A stretch of 64,000 nt of DNA, from the NCBI RefSeq assembly GCF_018320785.1, contig NC_054876.1:19986212-20050211 (forward strand), in the 5' to 3' direction. Of this stretch, positions 1 through 11,695 are shown piece after piece (the stretch's first letter is position 1; every line of letters begins with the position of its first letter). This DNA is from Cheilinus undulatus (lineage: Eukaryota > Chordata > Actinopteri > Labriformes > Labridae). The notes under the pieces are model-generated. The model was not told where the DNA came from. It did not search any database and was given only the letters and a program-made list of their open reading frames with translations. The translations under genes were made by a program, and so were the position numbers.

Positions 1-504
1 TTTATTTCATAAATTTCAAAAGCAGTGGCAAAATATTCCTGAAGATATAGTATCCTCTGTTGAGTAATGTATGCGTCTCTTTGGGCCAGTTTGACAGCAG
101 AATGTATGTTACAGCAGCTTTCTTTGTTATTTATTCACAGTTCATGGAAATAAAAATTGCCAGATAACATCATCATCATCATGCAGACTTGTAAAAAGTC
201 ATGCCCACTCAGTGCCAAGCAGATTTTTGGCTCATTCCTAAAGTTTGTTTAATATTGGTTTGTCAGCCGTACTTTCATGCAGATATCAGTTCACAGAGAA
301 AATTAATCAAATTGAACGTACCATCAGTGAGAGCTGGTATGTCATCAGTGCAGATAATGTTCTGTCTGTTTATTTCTCATAGGGAATGTTTCATCTGTAC
401 ACATTAAAGCCTGTTGATGTGATTGGTCAGTGCAGCTTGGACTACAAATGGAAAACAGACAACTTAAGCTGCTGAGAATTACAACCCTTTTGTTCAGATT
501 TTTA

Positions 505-546
505 TTTATAATCTCTGTGTATAACCCTATACACAGAGATTATAAA
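505..546. repeat. 19-bp perfect inverted repeat (hairpin) in abr intron
   Basis: The arms at 505-523 and 528-546 are exact reverse complements, separated by the 4-base loop ACCC. The region is otherwise ordinary intron: 1-1612 precedes the first abr exon seen and shows no other coding exon or recognised repeat. It could be a tiny MITE remnant or an inverted duplication. Confidence 0.8.
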
Positions 547-1612
547 AAAATGTTATGTGTGACTCCTTAGAAAGTTTTAGACTCTGCTTCAATGATGTTG
601 ATGACAATGGCATTGTTGATGATGAGGATTTACTGCATTTTTGCTTTGGTGGTCTTCATGTCTGTTGTGTTTGTTTTGTTATAAAAAAAACAGTTGTAAA
701 TATATATTTTTAGACAAATTCCCAAATGAAATCAAATTAGAGATAAATTATCCTAGTTTCAGTCTTTAAAACAAGCAAAGTTACTGACACATACAGCCAT
801 GTCTGGGGAGTGTAAAAGGGCCTGGTTTGATTGAGGAAGACTCCCCACAATGGTGATTTTAGGTCTTGAGTTGCCCTCAAACATCATGTTTGAATAACTA
901 AAAAGAGGAGTGAAGGGGAGCCTATTTGAATGTGTTTTTTAAATTGTATGGTATCTATTTTTCTGTACTTGGCCCTGACAAGTATCCCATATTATTTGGA
1001 AAACTAAAACTTACTTAAAAACTGAGCAGTTTTACAAAATAGAAACAAAACTAATAAAAACAGCAGTAAAGACAACCAAAAATTAAACTAAAACTAGAAC
1101 TAAAAAACTAGTGGAAAATCCCAGTTATAATCCAAACTATTTTAACCTTAGATCAGAGTTGATGCTGTTTGTGGCTCCTGCTGATCTCTGCTGTCTGATC
1201 CTTGTGTTGTTCTTACTCTCAGATTTACATCACTTTACATCACACAAAAGCGTCTGCTAAATGAAGCTCTTACATTTTCTTACATTTTAGACATTCTCCT
1301 CTTTCTCTCTTTTATTTTGAACTTTTTTTTTGTGATTTAACCAGTTTAAAAAAATCAAACCAGAAGGCAACAACCCACACAGCCAAGAGACATTCCCGTA
1401 GAAGTGTTGACATAGCGAAGTATGTCTCTGTGGCCTTTTAACGTAAAAGAGGATCCCTTCTTTATTCAAGAAGATTTTTCCCTCTTTCAAATAAACACTC
1501 AAACTCTCCCCATCATTCTGCAGTGCTTCATTTGTAGTTCACTGCTCACTGTGAGTCTTCATCCGTAGCTTCTGCCTCGTTCTGAAAGTCCTGCTTCTGT
1601 TTGTTCCTGCAG

Positions 1613-4278
1613 GGTGGCGGAGAAGGAGCCCGTCAACAAGATGTCCCTCCATAACCTGGCCACCGTGTTTGGCCCCACTTTGCTCAGGCCCTCAGAGTCA
1701 GAGAGCACAAAGGGACAGCACATCACCTCAGCCTCTGACATCTGGTCACATGACGTCATGGCACAGGTACGTCCACGCTGTCTATCCAGCTGCCATCAAA
1801 CGGTGTTACTGATAGAAACTGAGCAGGCGTGGCTCTGTTAGCGTGTAGTCCATGGGAGACACAAACTCCCTCTGTTGCCTTGTTTTCTGGAGGAATTTTA
1901 CTCTCACATCGCTAAGTGTCACTGCAGTCTACTCTCCCAGCTATTATCTATTTATATTTAGGCTGCAGGCCATCTGTTCATATCTACTAACAGACAAGTT
2001 TCCTGCACACAAACTTCTTTTCTCAGTAGAATAGCTAACATCCAGAGTACATGATCATAAATTGGGCATCACGTAAATACAAGGGCCACCATCTTTCCAT
2101 GACTGTAAATCTCTGTGTTTGTAAACAAAGTGTCAGACTCTACAGAAACACACATCCCCCTTAACATGCTGAGCATAATCTCATGTGGAAATATCTAAGG
2201 GACTGTTCCTTTTTTGTGCATTTAAGAATTATAAAGAGAAACAGGCTTTAGGAGATGCAATCAGTTCATATTGGCACAAAATGTCGCCTCGGTCAGGTAA
2301 AATGCCTCATGTGAATCATATTTTCCCTATCCAGATCAATCAAATTAAATGTCCAGACATATGCCCGACATTTTTGAGACATAACTGATTAAAGAGGAGA
2401 TTAGGGGGAAATTGTGGAGCAGTGCAGACGGGATATTAGTCCCATCAACTGGTTTAATAAAGCAGATTTTCAAGACCTACAGAAATAGAGTGGAGTGACT
2501 ACCAGAGCATGCCCTTCATGTGAAATCTTTTTTTTAAATCACTTTAAGTTTGTTTCAGATTTCATCATTTCTTATCACTATTCAAATATAAACCGTAGGC
2601 TAGTATTAAGAATAATAAAAAAAAATACAGGAAGAGAGACACGAGAGAGCAAACAAAACTTTTTACTTTGATTAATTTAATGAAGTATTAACTGTCTGTG
2701 GACATTCTCAGAATTTACAGTGAAATTTAGATGATTTGAGATTTCCTACAGTTTAATGCTCAAGCTGGATCCATCTTAAGTGGTTGAATCTGATTCTGTT
2801 TAAGGGTTTTAAAGCTTTTCTTTTGGTATTTGGTTGCTTATCAAACTTTGAATACAGGGACTGTTAATGTCTGATTCATCATCCACTAAGATTAATCATG
2901 ATTAGCAGCTGTACCATGACAACAGAAAAGCTCAAGTCGGATGAATATTTATGCAATGAATTGTTTGTCCTGGGCTGTAGTCTGACATCTAAACTGCAGG
3001 CTTGTGAACCAAACTTGTTCAAACTTAATAAAAAGAGGGGCGTGCCGGTAGTTGAGTGGTTAAGGCACACCATGTACATGGGCAGCCCGGGTTCAAATCC
3101 AGCCTGGGGCCCTTTGCCGCATGTCTCTTCCCCACTCTCGTCCCTGTTTCCGAGTCTATCCACTGTCCTCTTCTTCCAATAAAGGCACGGAAAGGCCCAA
3201 AAACAAATCTTTAAAAAAAAGAAAAACTTAATAAAAAGAGAAAAGTTTTCATTAGTCTACAAAAAAAAAAAAACATTAAAAAATGTAAGAGGGATGAATA
3301 TCTTTTAAATCATTCTGAGACAATACTTTGATCAGAGAATCAGAGGTTAACTTAGTTATCAGTCTTTTTCCTTTTTGCCATAATCTGCACTTTGTTGGGG
3401 TAAAGGGATTAATTGTTTCAATTGTGGTACCAACAAGTTTATGTTCAAGTCAGGTTGACACAGACGGACGGAGAACGTTACTGTCAGGAGACTGTGGCAG
3501 GCTCAGTTTTTGTTTTAAGACAGGTTTGATGTGAGATGGGGAGTGTGGGTAGTTTTGGGGGCCAAAGCTACTTAATGAGTGCTAACGTCCACGCCTTGTA
3601 AGTGTAGCCTTTATGATCTATATACTGTCACTTCACACAAGCCCTCACAGCCTTTCAACCAGCCTGGCCCATTGGGAATCTGGCTCTCCAGATTTGCCAC
3701 TCCAGGCCTGCATATGTCTAAAGAGATCGACTTTTACATTAAGAGGATGTCGCTGTCTTTGAAGCCAGTTATGATTAAACATCACTGAATCTGCTTTAAA
3801 TTCATTCTGATCTCAAATAATGAAAATGATTTTAAAGTTATTTTTCTCAGTGATATGATAATAGCTTATTCAGCTTGTGACAATCAAGGAAACACTTTTT
3901 TAAAATTTGAAGCTGTCTTTGCAGTTACAGCTTTATTCACACATTTTACATCCACATAACATCCCTCTAATTTTTCATGGAAGTCTTTACCAGTCATTCG
4001 TTCCTTAGCCCAGTGTAAGTCTAAAAATCTTCTCGAGTCTTTTTTCATATTTGGGGGATTCAGTTTCGGTGTCTGTCGTTGAAACAATAAAACTAAGAGG
4101 CAGATATCAAAGAGGGATCAAACAAATTACATTTGGAGTAACTTAAATAATATTGTTATAAATAAACTCACTCTCTTTGTCTTCTCAGGTCCAGGTGTTG
4201 CTGTATTACCTGCAGCATCCTCCCATCTTCTTCGCTGAGCTGAAGCGCAACACGCTCTACTTTTCCACCGACGTTTAA
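1613..4278 (+). CDS. abr: ABR (active BCR-related) RhoGEF/RhoGAP, last two coding exons
   Basis: Only the C-terminal 80 residues lie in the window. Exon 1613-1766 follows a 3' splice site (CAG at 1610-1612), enters with one base of a split Arg codon and ends at a GTACGT donor. Exon 4189-4278 follows CTTCTCAG and runs to TAA at 4276-4278. The first exon encodes the end of the RhoGAP domain, with the family signature [20 protein letters not shown]. The second gives VQVLLYYLQ and ends in STDV, which fits a class I PDZ ligand. ABR and BCR are large proteins (DH-PH-C2-RhoGAP) that activate and inactivate Rho-family GTPases; the GAP end acts on Rac and Cdc42. BCR ends STEV, and the stretch [15 protein letters not shown] fits ABR better than BCR. 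The 2.4 kb intron (1767-4188) holds a sense SINE. Upstream exons are outside the window. Confidence 0.95.
3038..3223 (+). repeat. tRNA-derived SINE, sense copy in abr intron
   Basis: The head carries pol III box A (TAGTTGAGTGG) and box B (GGTTCAAATCC), followed by a conserved body (GCATGTCTCT, then CTATCCACTGTCC), an AATAAA motif and an A-rich tail. It is flanked by a perfect 17-bp target-site duplication at 3021-3037 and 3224-3240, typical of LINE-driven retroposition. Three more copies are in the window. Confidence 0.92.
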
Positions 4279-5755
4279 TCTTCATCACCTCCCTCGGGGC
4301 AACATCTGGAGAGGAGGGAGAAAGAGACTCCGAACAAATCTAGGTCCCCGCCTCTCGGTCCTCCTGCCTCACCTCTTCTCCCAGCAGGCAGCTCATCTCA
4401 ACTGTACAGACCCTGCCCCCACCATCTCTCCTGTCTACACCCTTAAACCAACCCCCCTCACCACCCCTGTCCTAAAGAGATGGAGCTGAAAACAAAGGGA
4501 GGTGGCGAGGAGAACGTCTATTCGTCACGTCACGTCATGTTTGTAAAGTGAGGCCAGCAGATCCACCCCCGCCTCCCACCGACAAGACGACAAGGCATTC
4601 TGGGACCACGGTGGGAGAGATCGGGGATTTGGAGGCCGCAGCCTGGCGCAGTGGCACTGGATCTCACTTTGTGTGTCGTGGTGTCATCGAGTGTCTCCTT
4701 TTCAGACACTGGTTTTAAAGATTCGAGAAACCGGTCGACTCAACCTCCTGCTTTGTTTCCTGATCAGAGGCATTCCAGAACAATGGCATTTACATGTTTG
4801 ATAATTATGTTCAGCAGCTGATTTGTTTCCTTTTTCAGTCTTTGTGCATGTGCGTGGTGGAGGAGATGGGATGAGTGCGTGACGATGTGGATGTACTTGA
4901 GTGGTTGAGCAACAGTGTGAGTGAATGTTTGTCTCTGTGTGAGTTTGAGGGACTATGAGAACTTGTGAGGTTTGGAAGTGGCGATGAAGCCATGGCTGGT
5001 TTTGTGTCTCTCTGTGCTGACAAAAAAAAGAGAGAACTGCCCTCCCCAGTAAGTCTTGGCCAAATTAGCTGTATTTATTTTGAATATATATAATAAGTGT
5101 GCCTGTACAGTTCTGTGCAACTAGAGAAATGCTCTAAGAAGTCTGTTTTTGAAGTTTATTCAGGTAGTGATGTTATTTAGTCTGATTTTCTCATTCACCA
5201 TGTCCATGGTTGGTAAGCTGTACTGAAAGATCACCAGAAATTCAGCCATTTAATTTCCGATCACTTAGTAGAGGAGAAAGGGCACTCTGTAACGTGAGGG
5301 TTGTTGGGGTAAAAAAAAACACATTGAATGGAAACTTTTGCTTTTTTTCTTGTTGTTTTATTGCAGCCTGTTCCAAGTGTCTTACTGCACCTGTATAATC
5401 TATAGGATGATTTGTGTAGTTGCCCTCATTGCATGTTCAGCTTGTCAATCAAACCAGGCGGGGTAACACAAAGGTAGGTTGTCTCTGCGAGGCCCTTGTT
5501 AAAACAGGAAAACGCCCACAACTGCTCTGTACAAAGCCAACCTTTCTGCTATCAAGCCTGCAGCATATCTTAAAATACTGTAAGCACTGCTAGATGAGTA
5601 CTATTTGATATTTTTAATATAAGATTAAAATGAAATAAAAATGTTGTATTTTACTTCCTTTGAGAAGAATTTCAATATACTGTAATATTGAGGCTAAATG
5701 TTAATGTGAACTTTTCCCCTTTTTTAGGAAAATAAAAGTTACCAAAACACTCTCA
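4279..5755 (+). other. abr: abr 3' untranslated region, putative
   Basis: The stretch from the abr stop codon to just past the AATAAA at 5731-5736 has no splice signals or credible ORF. It is GC-richer near the stop and AT-rich later, as expected for a 3' UTR of about 1.5 kb. The end point is inferred from the poly(A) signal only. Confidence 0.55.
5731..5736 (+). terminator. abr: Candidate abr polyadenylation signal
   Basis: A canonical AATAAA followed within about 30 bases by a GT-rich stretch (TTGTGTCTGTTTGTGTTG), the usual arrangement of hexamer and downstream element. An earlier AATAAA-like motif near 5633 is possible as an alternative. Confidence 0.5.
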
Positions 5756-5759
5756 CTTT

Positions 5760-6305
5760 GTGTCTGTTTGTGTTGAGATTATACGATTTTATTGTTGATG
5801 ATACTGTCGCTGGAGAAGCACTTGACTCAAAATGATAACCTGCTGCATCAGAATACATTTATATCAATGATGCTGATCAAGCATGGTATGCAGTAATAAT
5901 GACTTTCTTAAAAATGTAGATTCTTATTTGTAAAAAATGAATAGACAAATAATTTACTGTATTATTTACAGCTTCTGTATTTTTCAGCAATTACCAAAAT
6001 GGTGACTTAATTATGATATTTATGGATTTTTGGGCTAATATAGTAACAACTATTCATTATATGTGATTGATTGATATAAATTGATTGATATTATTGTGTC
6101 AAGAATGAACAGCATGCCCAGCCCAAAGAGGTTTAAAAAAACACCATTATTGATACAAAGAGGCCTAAAGCATACACTTAGATATTCAACCACTGAAATG
6201 AACCATTCTGATGTTTCTAACAGGCTTTTGCTATAAAAGTAGACAACTTATAAACACTGAACATGAACAACCACCCCATCCTGTCATCATCATTGCTCCA
6301 AAATA
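5760..6305. other. Intergenic, nothing recognised
   Basis: AT-rich sequence between the abr 3' end and the first Tc1 remnant. No exon, RNA gene or repeat family recognised. Confidence 0.5.
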
Positions 6306-7056
6306 CAGTGCATTCAGAAAGTAGTCAGACCTCCTTTACTTTTTCTAAATTTGTTATGTTGCAGCCAGATGGTACAGTAAAAAACAGTCCTTTTTATTCT
6401 CATTATTCTACACTCATTACCCCCATTATGACAAAGTCAAAACATAAGTTAAAAAATTGCAAATTAATTGAAACATTAAAACTGAAATATTACATTGACA
6501 TAAGTATTTAGACCCTTTGCAGTAATACTTCAAATTTAGCTCAGGTGCCTCCTTTTTCTTTCAGTCTTTCTGAAATATTTCTACACCTTGATTGGAGTCC
6601 ACCTGTGGTTAAATAAAATAACTGGACATGATTTGGTAAGGTACACACCTGAAGGAACTCAAAAGGAACTTCCTGCTGAGATCAGAGACAGGACTGTTGC
6701 AAGGCACAGATCTGGGGAAGGCCACAAAAACGTCCTGCTGCACTGAAAGTTCCCAAAAGCACAATGGCCTCCAAAATTCTCACATGGAAGACGTTTGGCA
6801 CAACAGGGACTCTCGCCGGAGCTGGGCGCTCGGCCAAACCAAGTAAACAAAGGGAGAAGAGCTTTAGTGAGAGAGGTGACCAGGAACCTGATGGTCACTC
6901 TGACTGAGCTCTAGAGATCCTGTGTTGTGGTGGGACATAGTTCAAGAAGGACAACCATCACTGCAGCCTCCCACCACTCAGGGCTTGATGGAGGAGTGGC
7001 TAGATGGAAGGCTCTCCTCAATGCAAAACACATAAAAGCTAGCTTGGAGTTAGCAA
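6306..7056 (+). mobile_element. Tc1-like transposon, 3'-truncated and decayed
   Basis: It begins after a TA with the family end CAGTGCATTCAGAAAGTA, followed by the usual Tc1 5' region (MITE-like spacer to about 6540). A transposase reading on the + strand is then broken by stops and frameshifts; conserved nucleotide blocks include the GRP-rich DNA-binding part and the HTGSPSQ-like middle. Homology stops around 7056, so the catalytic half and right terminal repeat are missing. It is a dead fossil. Confidence 0.75.
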
Positions 7057-7856
7057 AATACTCCATGTGAGAACCAAGCAGGCTTAAGGGTTAAAAGTTT
7101 GTGAGGGGGAATCATTTCCAGCATTTCTACTCAAAAAACGGCTGCATACCAGCCAGAATGACTCACTGTTACCATATAACAAAATCCATGATCATAAACA
7201 TTGTTAACCTGGCTAAAGAGCATACCAAAAACAGGCCAACAGGACAGGCACCTCAGCTTTGACAGATGTTATCCATAATACACTTTGCAAATTCTACAAC
7301 GAGGTACTGTGCAGTCAAAGATGAGCAGAGTTTCCTCTTTGTGTTGCTGTTGCTCTGCAATGTACAGCAAAAAAAGTTTTTTTCATGTTGAGGTGTAGGA
7401 ATCCTTTCACTCACGATGGTTATCACACGATTACTTTGTTTTATAACATTAAGGGACTCGCAGTACCTCAAAGAGATTGAAACCTAAGGCAAAGTAATCA
7501 TCAAGCCTTTTTTGTTATTCATTGAATATACTTTTTCTTCCTGTTGCCCCCAGTTAATTGAAGACAAGAAAAATCTGGCCAATCAGTTTTGAATATGTAA
7601 GTGCTCCATTGTATTGGTAAAAATGACAGCTAATATCTGTTCAATTCACGTCTTTGTATGTATAATTTTATCCAAACACACACTAACAATTAAATGTGAC
7701 TTCATGGGATAATGATGTGAAGGTTTCAAGTCAACCTGAGGATGTATTGTCAGGACAGGTAGAAGTAGATTTGCTTGTACGCCCATCTTGTGGACCTAAG
7801 TGGAACTGCAGGAGAGAAGTAGTGTGTGAGATTGCAACAGCTTATTTTCACAGCAT
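7057..7856. other. Intergenic, nothing recognised
   Basis: AT-rich sequence between two transposon fragments. Short ORFs are on both strands, but none has codon bias or known motifs. Confidence 0.4.
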
Positions 7857-7965
7857 GTACAGGTACATCTAAAAAGTTGAATATCTAATAAGAGTTCTTT
7901 TTTTCTGTGATTTACTTAAGAAAGTTAAACATTCAAATAAATTATATTATAAATCATATTATATC
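7857..7965. mobile_element. Tc1/mariner terminal fragment
   Basis: The stretch CAGGTACATCTAAAAAGTTG followed by GAATATC resembles a common fish Tc1/mariner terminus (CAGGTGCATCTCAAAA type). No internal transposase follows, so only an end remains, or this is a short MITE. Confidence 0.4.
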
Positions 7966-8354
7966 TGGGCTAAGAAGAAAAAGAAGTGGACCACTCAGGT
8001 TTTAATGCCTAGGCCTAACCTTAGACGTACTGTGAACATTAGTTCCTACCTGTCGTAGTTTCAGGAGGGATGTTAATGACTGTGAGCAGAGTGACTCTGG
8101 TAGCTTTAGTGCGTAGAAGTGAACCCAAGAGTACCTGGATGCAGACGACAGACTTCATCTTCATACTAGAAGTCATAAGGGCGTCGCCATACTGCATATC
8201 CTCAAACCAGAAGTTACTTGAACTGAATAACAAAAGCGGACAGTCGGCACCATGGTGGACTGAGCAGACGTACTTTTCAGAGCGCACGCTTATGTTCCTC
8301 AAAAGTCCTTCATAAAGTTTGTTTTTCCATCTTATTTATTTTGGGATACGAGTT

Positions 8355-8880
8355 TAAATGCCCAATGAGGAAAAGGCACTGGAATTTAATGCAGCAGAAG
8401 TCAAAGAAGGCAAGGGTAGAGTATCTGAGCTTGACGAAAAGGTAACAAGACTGGAAAAGGAATATTCTATCCTGAAAGAAAGAGCAAGGGACCAGAAAAG
8501 GTAGCAGGTGGTGGAACTTAAGAGTTTAAGGCATGAAAGAAAAGATGAATGAAAACACAAGAGTAGAGGTGATTATCCTGCCAAAAATATTGCACGAATG
8601 TGGTCTCAAAAGATGGACGAGATAGTGGACACAGTTAACAGAGGGGGGAGAAAAAAGGAGAAAAGAACGTGCCATGTTATCATCCAGTTCATCAACATCA
8701 AGACGGGATATGGAGGATGACGAAGGTGTCAGAAGAATGCAGGGAGGCTGGTATGTGCTTTGCTGAAGATTTGACCATGGCTGATAAGCGGACCAGAGAA
8801 ACTCTATGGCCATGAATACAAAAAGCAAGAAAATGGGGGAGAAGGCATACTTCCTACAGGCAAAGAATCTGATTTAAAAA
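8355..8880 (+). pseudogene. L1-like LINE ORF1 remnant
   Basis: The + strand reading starts MPNEEKALEFNAAEV and continues as a Lys/Glu-rich coiled-coil segment, then an RRM-like part and, after frameshifts, EDLTMADKRTRETLWP and KARKWG. The last block matches the C-terminal domain of L1 ORF1 RNA-binding proteins (F-x-x-D-L-T ... R-E-x-L-W-P). Several stops and frame changes mark it as dead. It is probably the same insertion as the endonuclease fragment at 11696-12170, separated by a later mariner. Confidence 0.65.
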
Positions 8881-9849
8881 TGATCTTTGACATGTATTCC
8901 TTTAGTTAAAGACAGTAAACATAAGATAAGAGAGATGAATGTTCTATTTCAGAGGAACCTCTAAGTTCAGTATACATCTAAAGAGGCTGGTTATCTCTCT
9001 TATTTGAATCTGTCTGTTGTGCTGTGTAATTAAACTTTTGTTATTTATGTTTACCCGAAGCCAGGATTTTTTATTCTGTAAATGCAGGAGGTTTTAAGGA
9101 CAAGACAAAACACAAGGCTTCTTCAAGGCTTTTTTTTTGGAAAGGACTGCTGTTGTAAACTTAGACTGCATTAGACTGCATTTCAGATTATTATTGCAAA
9201 TTAGATTTTGGTGTCATAAACATTCAATTTTTTGTTTTTCGATTAAACTCATGGATGGTATTGTGCCTCAGGGCACTTTGAATCACTGAAATCAATCTCA
9301 GACACCTGCCAGGTGAGCCCAAGGAAAACTACTTAAGAAGGACATTCCACATAATTAAACAGGCCACAGGTTTCAGGCAATATGGGAAAGAAAAATGATC
9401 TCTCTGCTGCTGAAAAGCGTCGAATAGTGCACTGCCTTAGACAAGGTATGAAAACATTAGATATTTCACGAAAACTTGGGTGTGATCATTGTACTGTGAT
9501 TCAGAGCACAGACGGGTTTGTGCAGATAAAGGCATAATGAGGAAGGTTTCTGTCGTACATATTCATTGGAATAAGAGAGCAGCTGCTAAAATGCCATTAA
9601 AAAGCAGCAAACAGGTATTTGAAGCTGCTGGTGCCTCTGGAGTCCCATGAACCGCAAGGTGTAGGACCCTCCAGAGGCTTGCAGTTGTGTATAAACCTAC
9701 TATTCAGCCACCCCTAACCAATGCTCATAAGCAGAAACGGTTGCAGTGGGCCCAGAAATACATGAAGACTCATTAGTCTAGACTAACAGTCTTATTGATG
9801 AGTGGCATGCAACCCTGGTCCAGATGGATGGAGTAGTGGATGGTTGATT

Positions 9850-10560
9850 GTTACGGCCACAGCCGCATCCCCCCCTTTGTGTAACTAATTACTTCTTACC
9901 AGCTCGTTGGGTAAAGGAAGTAACATAAAACCAGATGTAGTTGGTAAATTTAAGGTATTTATTACAAAAGTAAAATTGTGCTTAACAAAGTGAGGCAAAA
10001 TGAAAGGACCTACGAGTGCTGCTCAACTAATAACCAAATAAAACAGTGTCTAACTAGTGTTTTAAAACTAATTAACTGGTGATACAAACTGAACATAACT
10101 CTTAACTAACTACACTAACTAACTAAATCTAATAACAAAAGAACAGCACCCCTAAACCTAGTGTGACTAAACAAATAACAAAACCTACATGTGAGTGTGT
10201 GCCTAACTAAACTACAACCTGGTCCAGTGCATCAAAACGAGTGCCTCAGACAGAATCTTAACAGAAGTTCAAAACACTAAACAAATCAAACACAAAGAGG
10301 CACAGTGGCAAGCTCAAAACTAAGGTGAAGCTGCGCGTCAAGTGCTGGCAGTCCAGACTTTTATGAGGGTTGGGCTGATTGGTGTTGCTTCTCATTGGCT
10401 GATTGGTTCTGCTGCAGCTGCTCACCGATCACCTTCACCAGCAGCACAGGTGTCAGGAATCAGCCTAGAGAGCACCCAAGCCACTCACACACACACACGC
10501 ACAGACACTCCACAGAAGTAATTAGTTACACAAAGGGGGGGATGCGGCTGTGGCTGTAAC
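9850..10560. mobile_element. MITE with about 46-bp terminal inverted repeats, nested in the mariner
   Basis: The left end GTTACGGCCACAGCCGCATC and the inverted right end GTTACAGCCACAGCCGCATC match over roughly 46 bases, with one early mismatch. The 711-bp interior is noncoding, with CTAACTAA-rich sequence and a CA tract. ATT flanks both sides, and the host mariner sequence reads through if one copy is dropped. It is nonautonomous; the superfamily is not certain, since a 3-bp duplication would suit PIF/Harbinger. Confidence 0.85.
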
Positions 10561-10624
10561 ATTGATGGATGGCCACCATGTCCCAACAAGGCTGTAACAT
10601 CAGCAAGGAGGTGGCGGAGTCATA

Positions 10625-11178
10625 ACCTGACACGCCAGATGGATGTGTTTCACACATTTATCTGGGAAAGCTTCAATAGGAAACGTTTGAGAGAAGGCAG
10701 AGGCTTTGAAAAAACTCAGAGTGTGTTTGGATGAATGTTGTGTCTGTCACATCTCTACGGGCCAATCAGAGCAACAAAACACAGGATGTAACAGCTATAG
10801 AGCTGCGCATGTGCAGCTTCCGAGGAATAGCGCGAAACATGGCGACTATAGACATGTAAGACTTTTGTCGTTTTTGAAAAGAAAACAACTCACTGATATT
10901 ATTTATTCTTCTTTTAACGAAGAAATGTCATAAAGTTCTGATAAAACTTACGCTTTAAGAGCATCCACGCTAAGCTCTTCCGCCATTATTGCACCGGCCT
11001 CTTGCTGCTTCTTGTTTACGTCACGACTCTGTCGTGCCTGAAAGTACTGCCCCTCGTCGCTGATTGGTCCTGTCACTTTCTAATCGGGTGCAAACTGTTC
11101 AGATGGGAGCTTTGCAAGATGGATTCGCCAGTGAGAAACAATGAAATGGGCGTATCCATCTGCTTTGCAAGGTTAGCA
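10625..11178. mobile_element. hAT-like MITE, second insertion in the mariner
   Basis: The element is bounded by a degenerate 8-bp duplication (GAGTCATA at 10617-10624, GAGTCGTG at 11179-11186), and the mariner reading resumes straight after it. The ends share an inverted CAGATGGAT motif. The interior has no transposase. The duplication length suggests hAT; two mismatches suggest age. Confidence 0.65.
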
Positions 11179-11695
11179 GAGTCGTGTTTCGGGTTGGAAT
11201 CATGGGGAGAGAGCTTGTCCTTTTAGGGTCCCTGGAGACGTGAGAATGACCTAAGTATATAGAGTTTCTGACTGACCACTTTCTTCCATGGTACAAAAAG
11301 AAGAACTGTGCCTTCCGTAGCAAAATGATCTTCATGCATGACAATGCACCACCTCATGCTGCAAAGAATACCTCTGTGTCATTGGCTGCTTTGGGCATAA
11401 AAGGAGAGAAACTCAGATGTGGCCCCCACCCTTCCCTGAACTCAACCCTACTGAGAAACTTTGGAGTATCCTCAAACAAAAGATCTATGAGAGTAGGAGG
11501 CAGTTCACATCAAAACAGCAGCTCTGGGAGGCTATTCTGACATCTTGCAAAGAAATTCAGTAGAAACTCTCCAAAAATTGTTTCTTCAATAAGATTTGAA
11601 CTATGCTCGAATGATTGATGACTTGAAAATTACAGACTGTCATTTGCATTGACTGTTTAGGAAAATCAGAGAAAAATATCAATTGCATAATAATT

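Larger units (their letters stand above)
9185..11695 (+). mobile_element. Mariner/Tc1-type transposon split by two nested insertions
   Basis: The transposase reads on the + strand in three pieces (9185-9849, 10561-10624, 11179-11695). The N-terminus is MGKKNDLSAAEKRRIVHCLR with a helix-turn-helix segment. The catalytic C-terminal part includes KMIFMHDNAPPHAAKNT, the D-N-A-P-x-H motif of the DD(E/D) core. Ends resemble ATTATTATTGC on the left and GCATAATAATT on the right. Removing the inserts leaves about 1.25 kb, a normal mariner length. Frameshifts and stops throughout make it inactive. A second copy of the same family is at 39141-39612. Confidence 0.8.

Noticed and set aside
2879-3182. 94-codon ORFs on both strands
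   Set aside because: They lie over a SINE and have no protein similarity.
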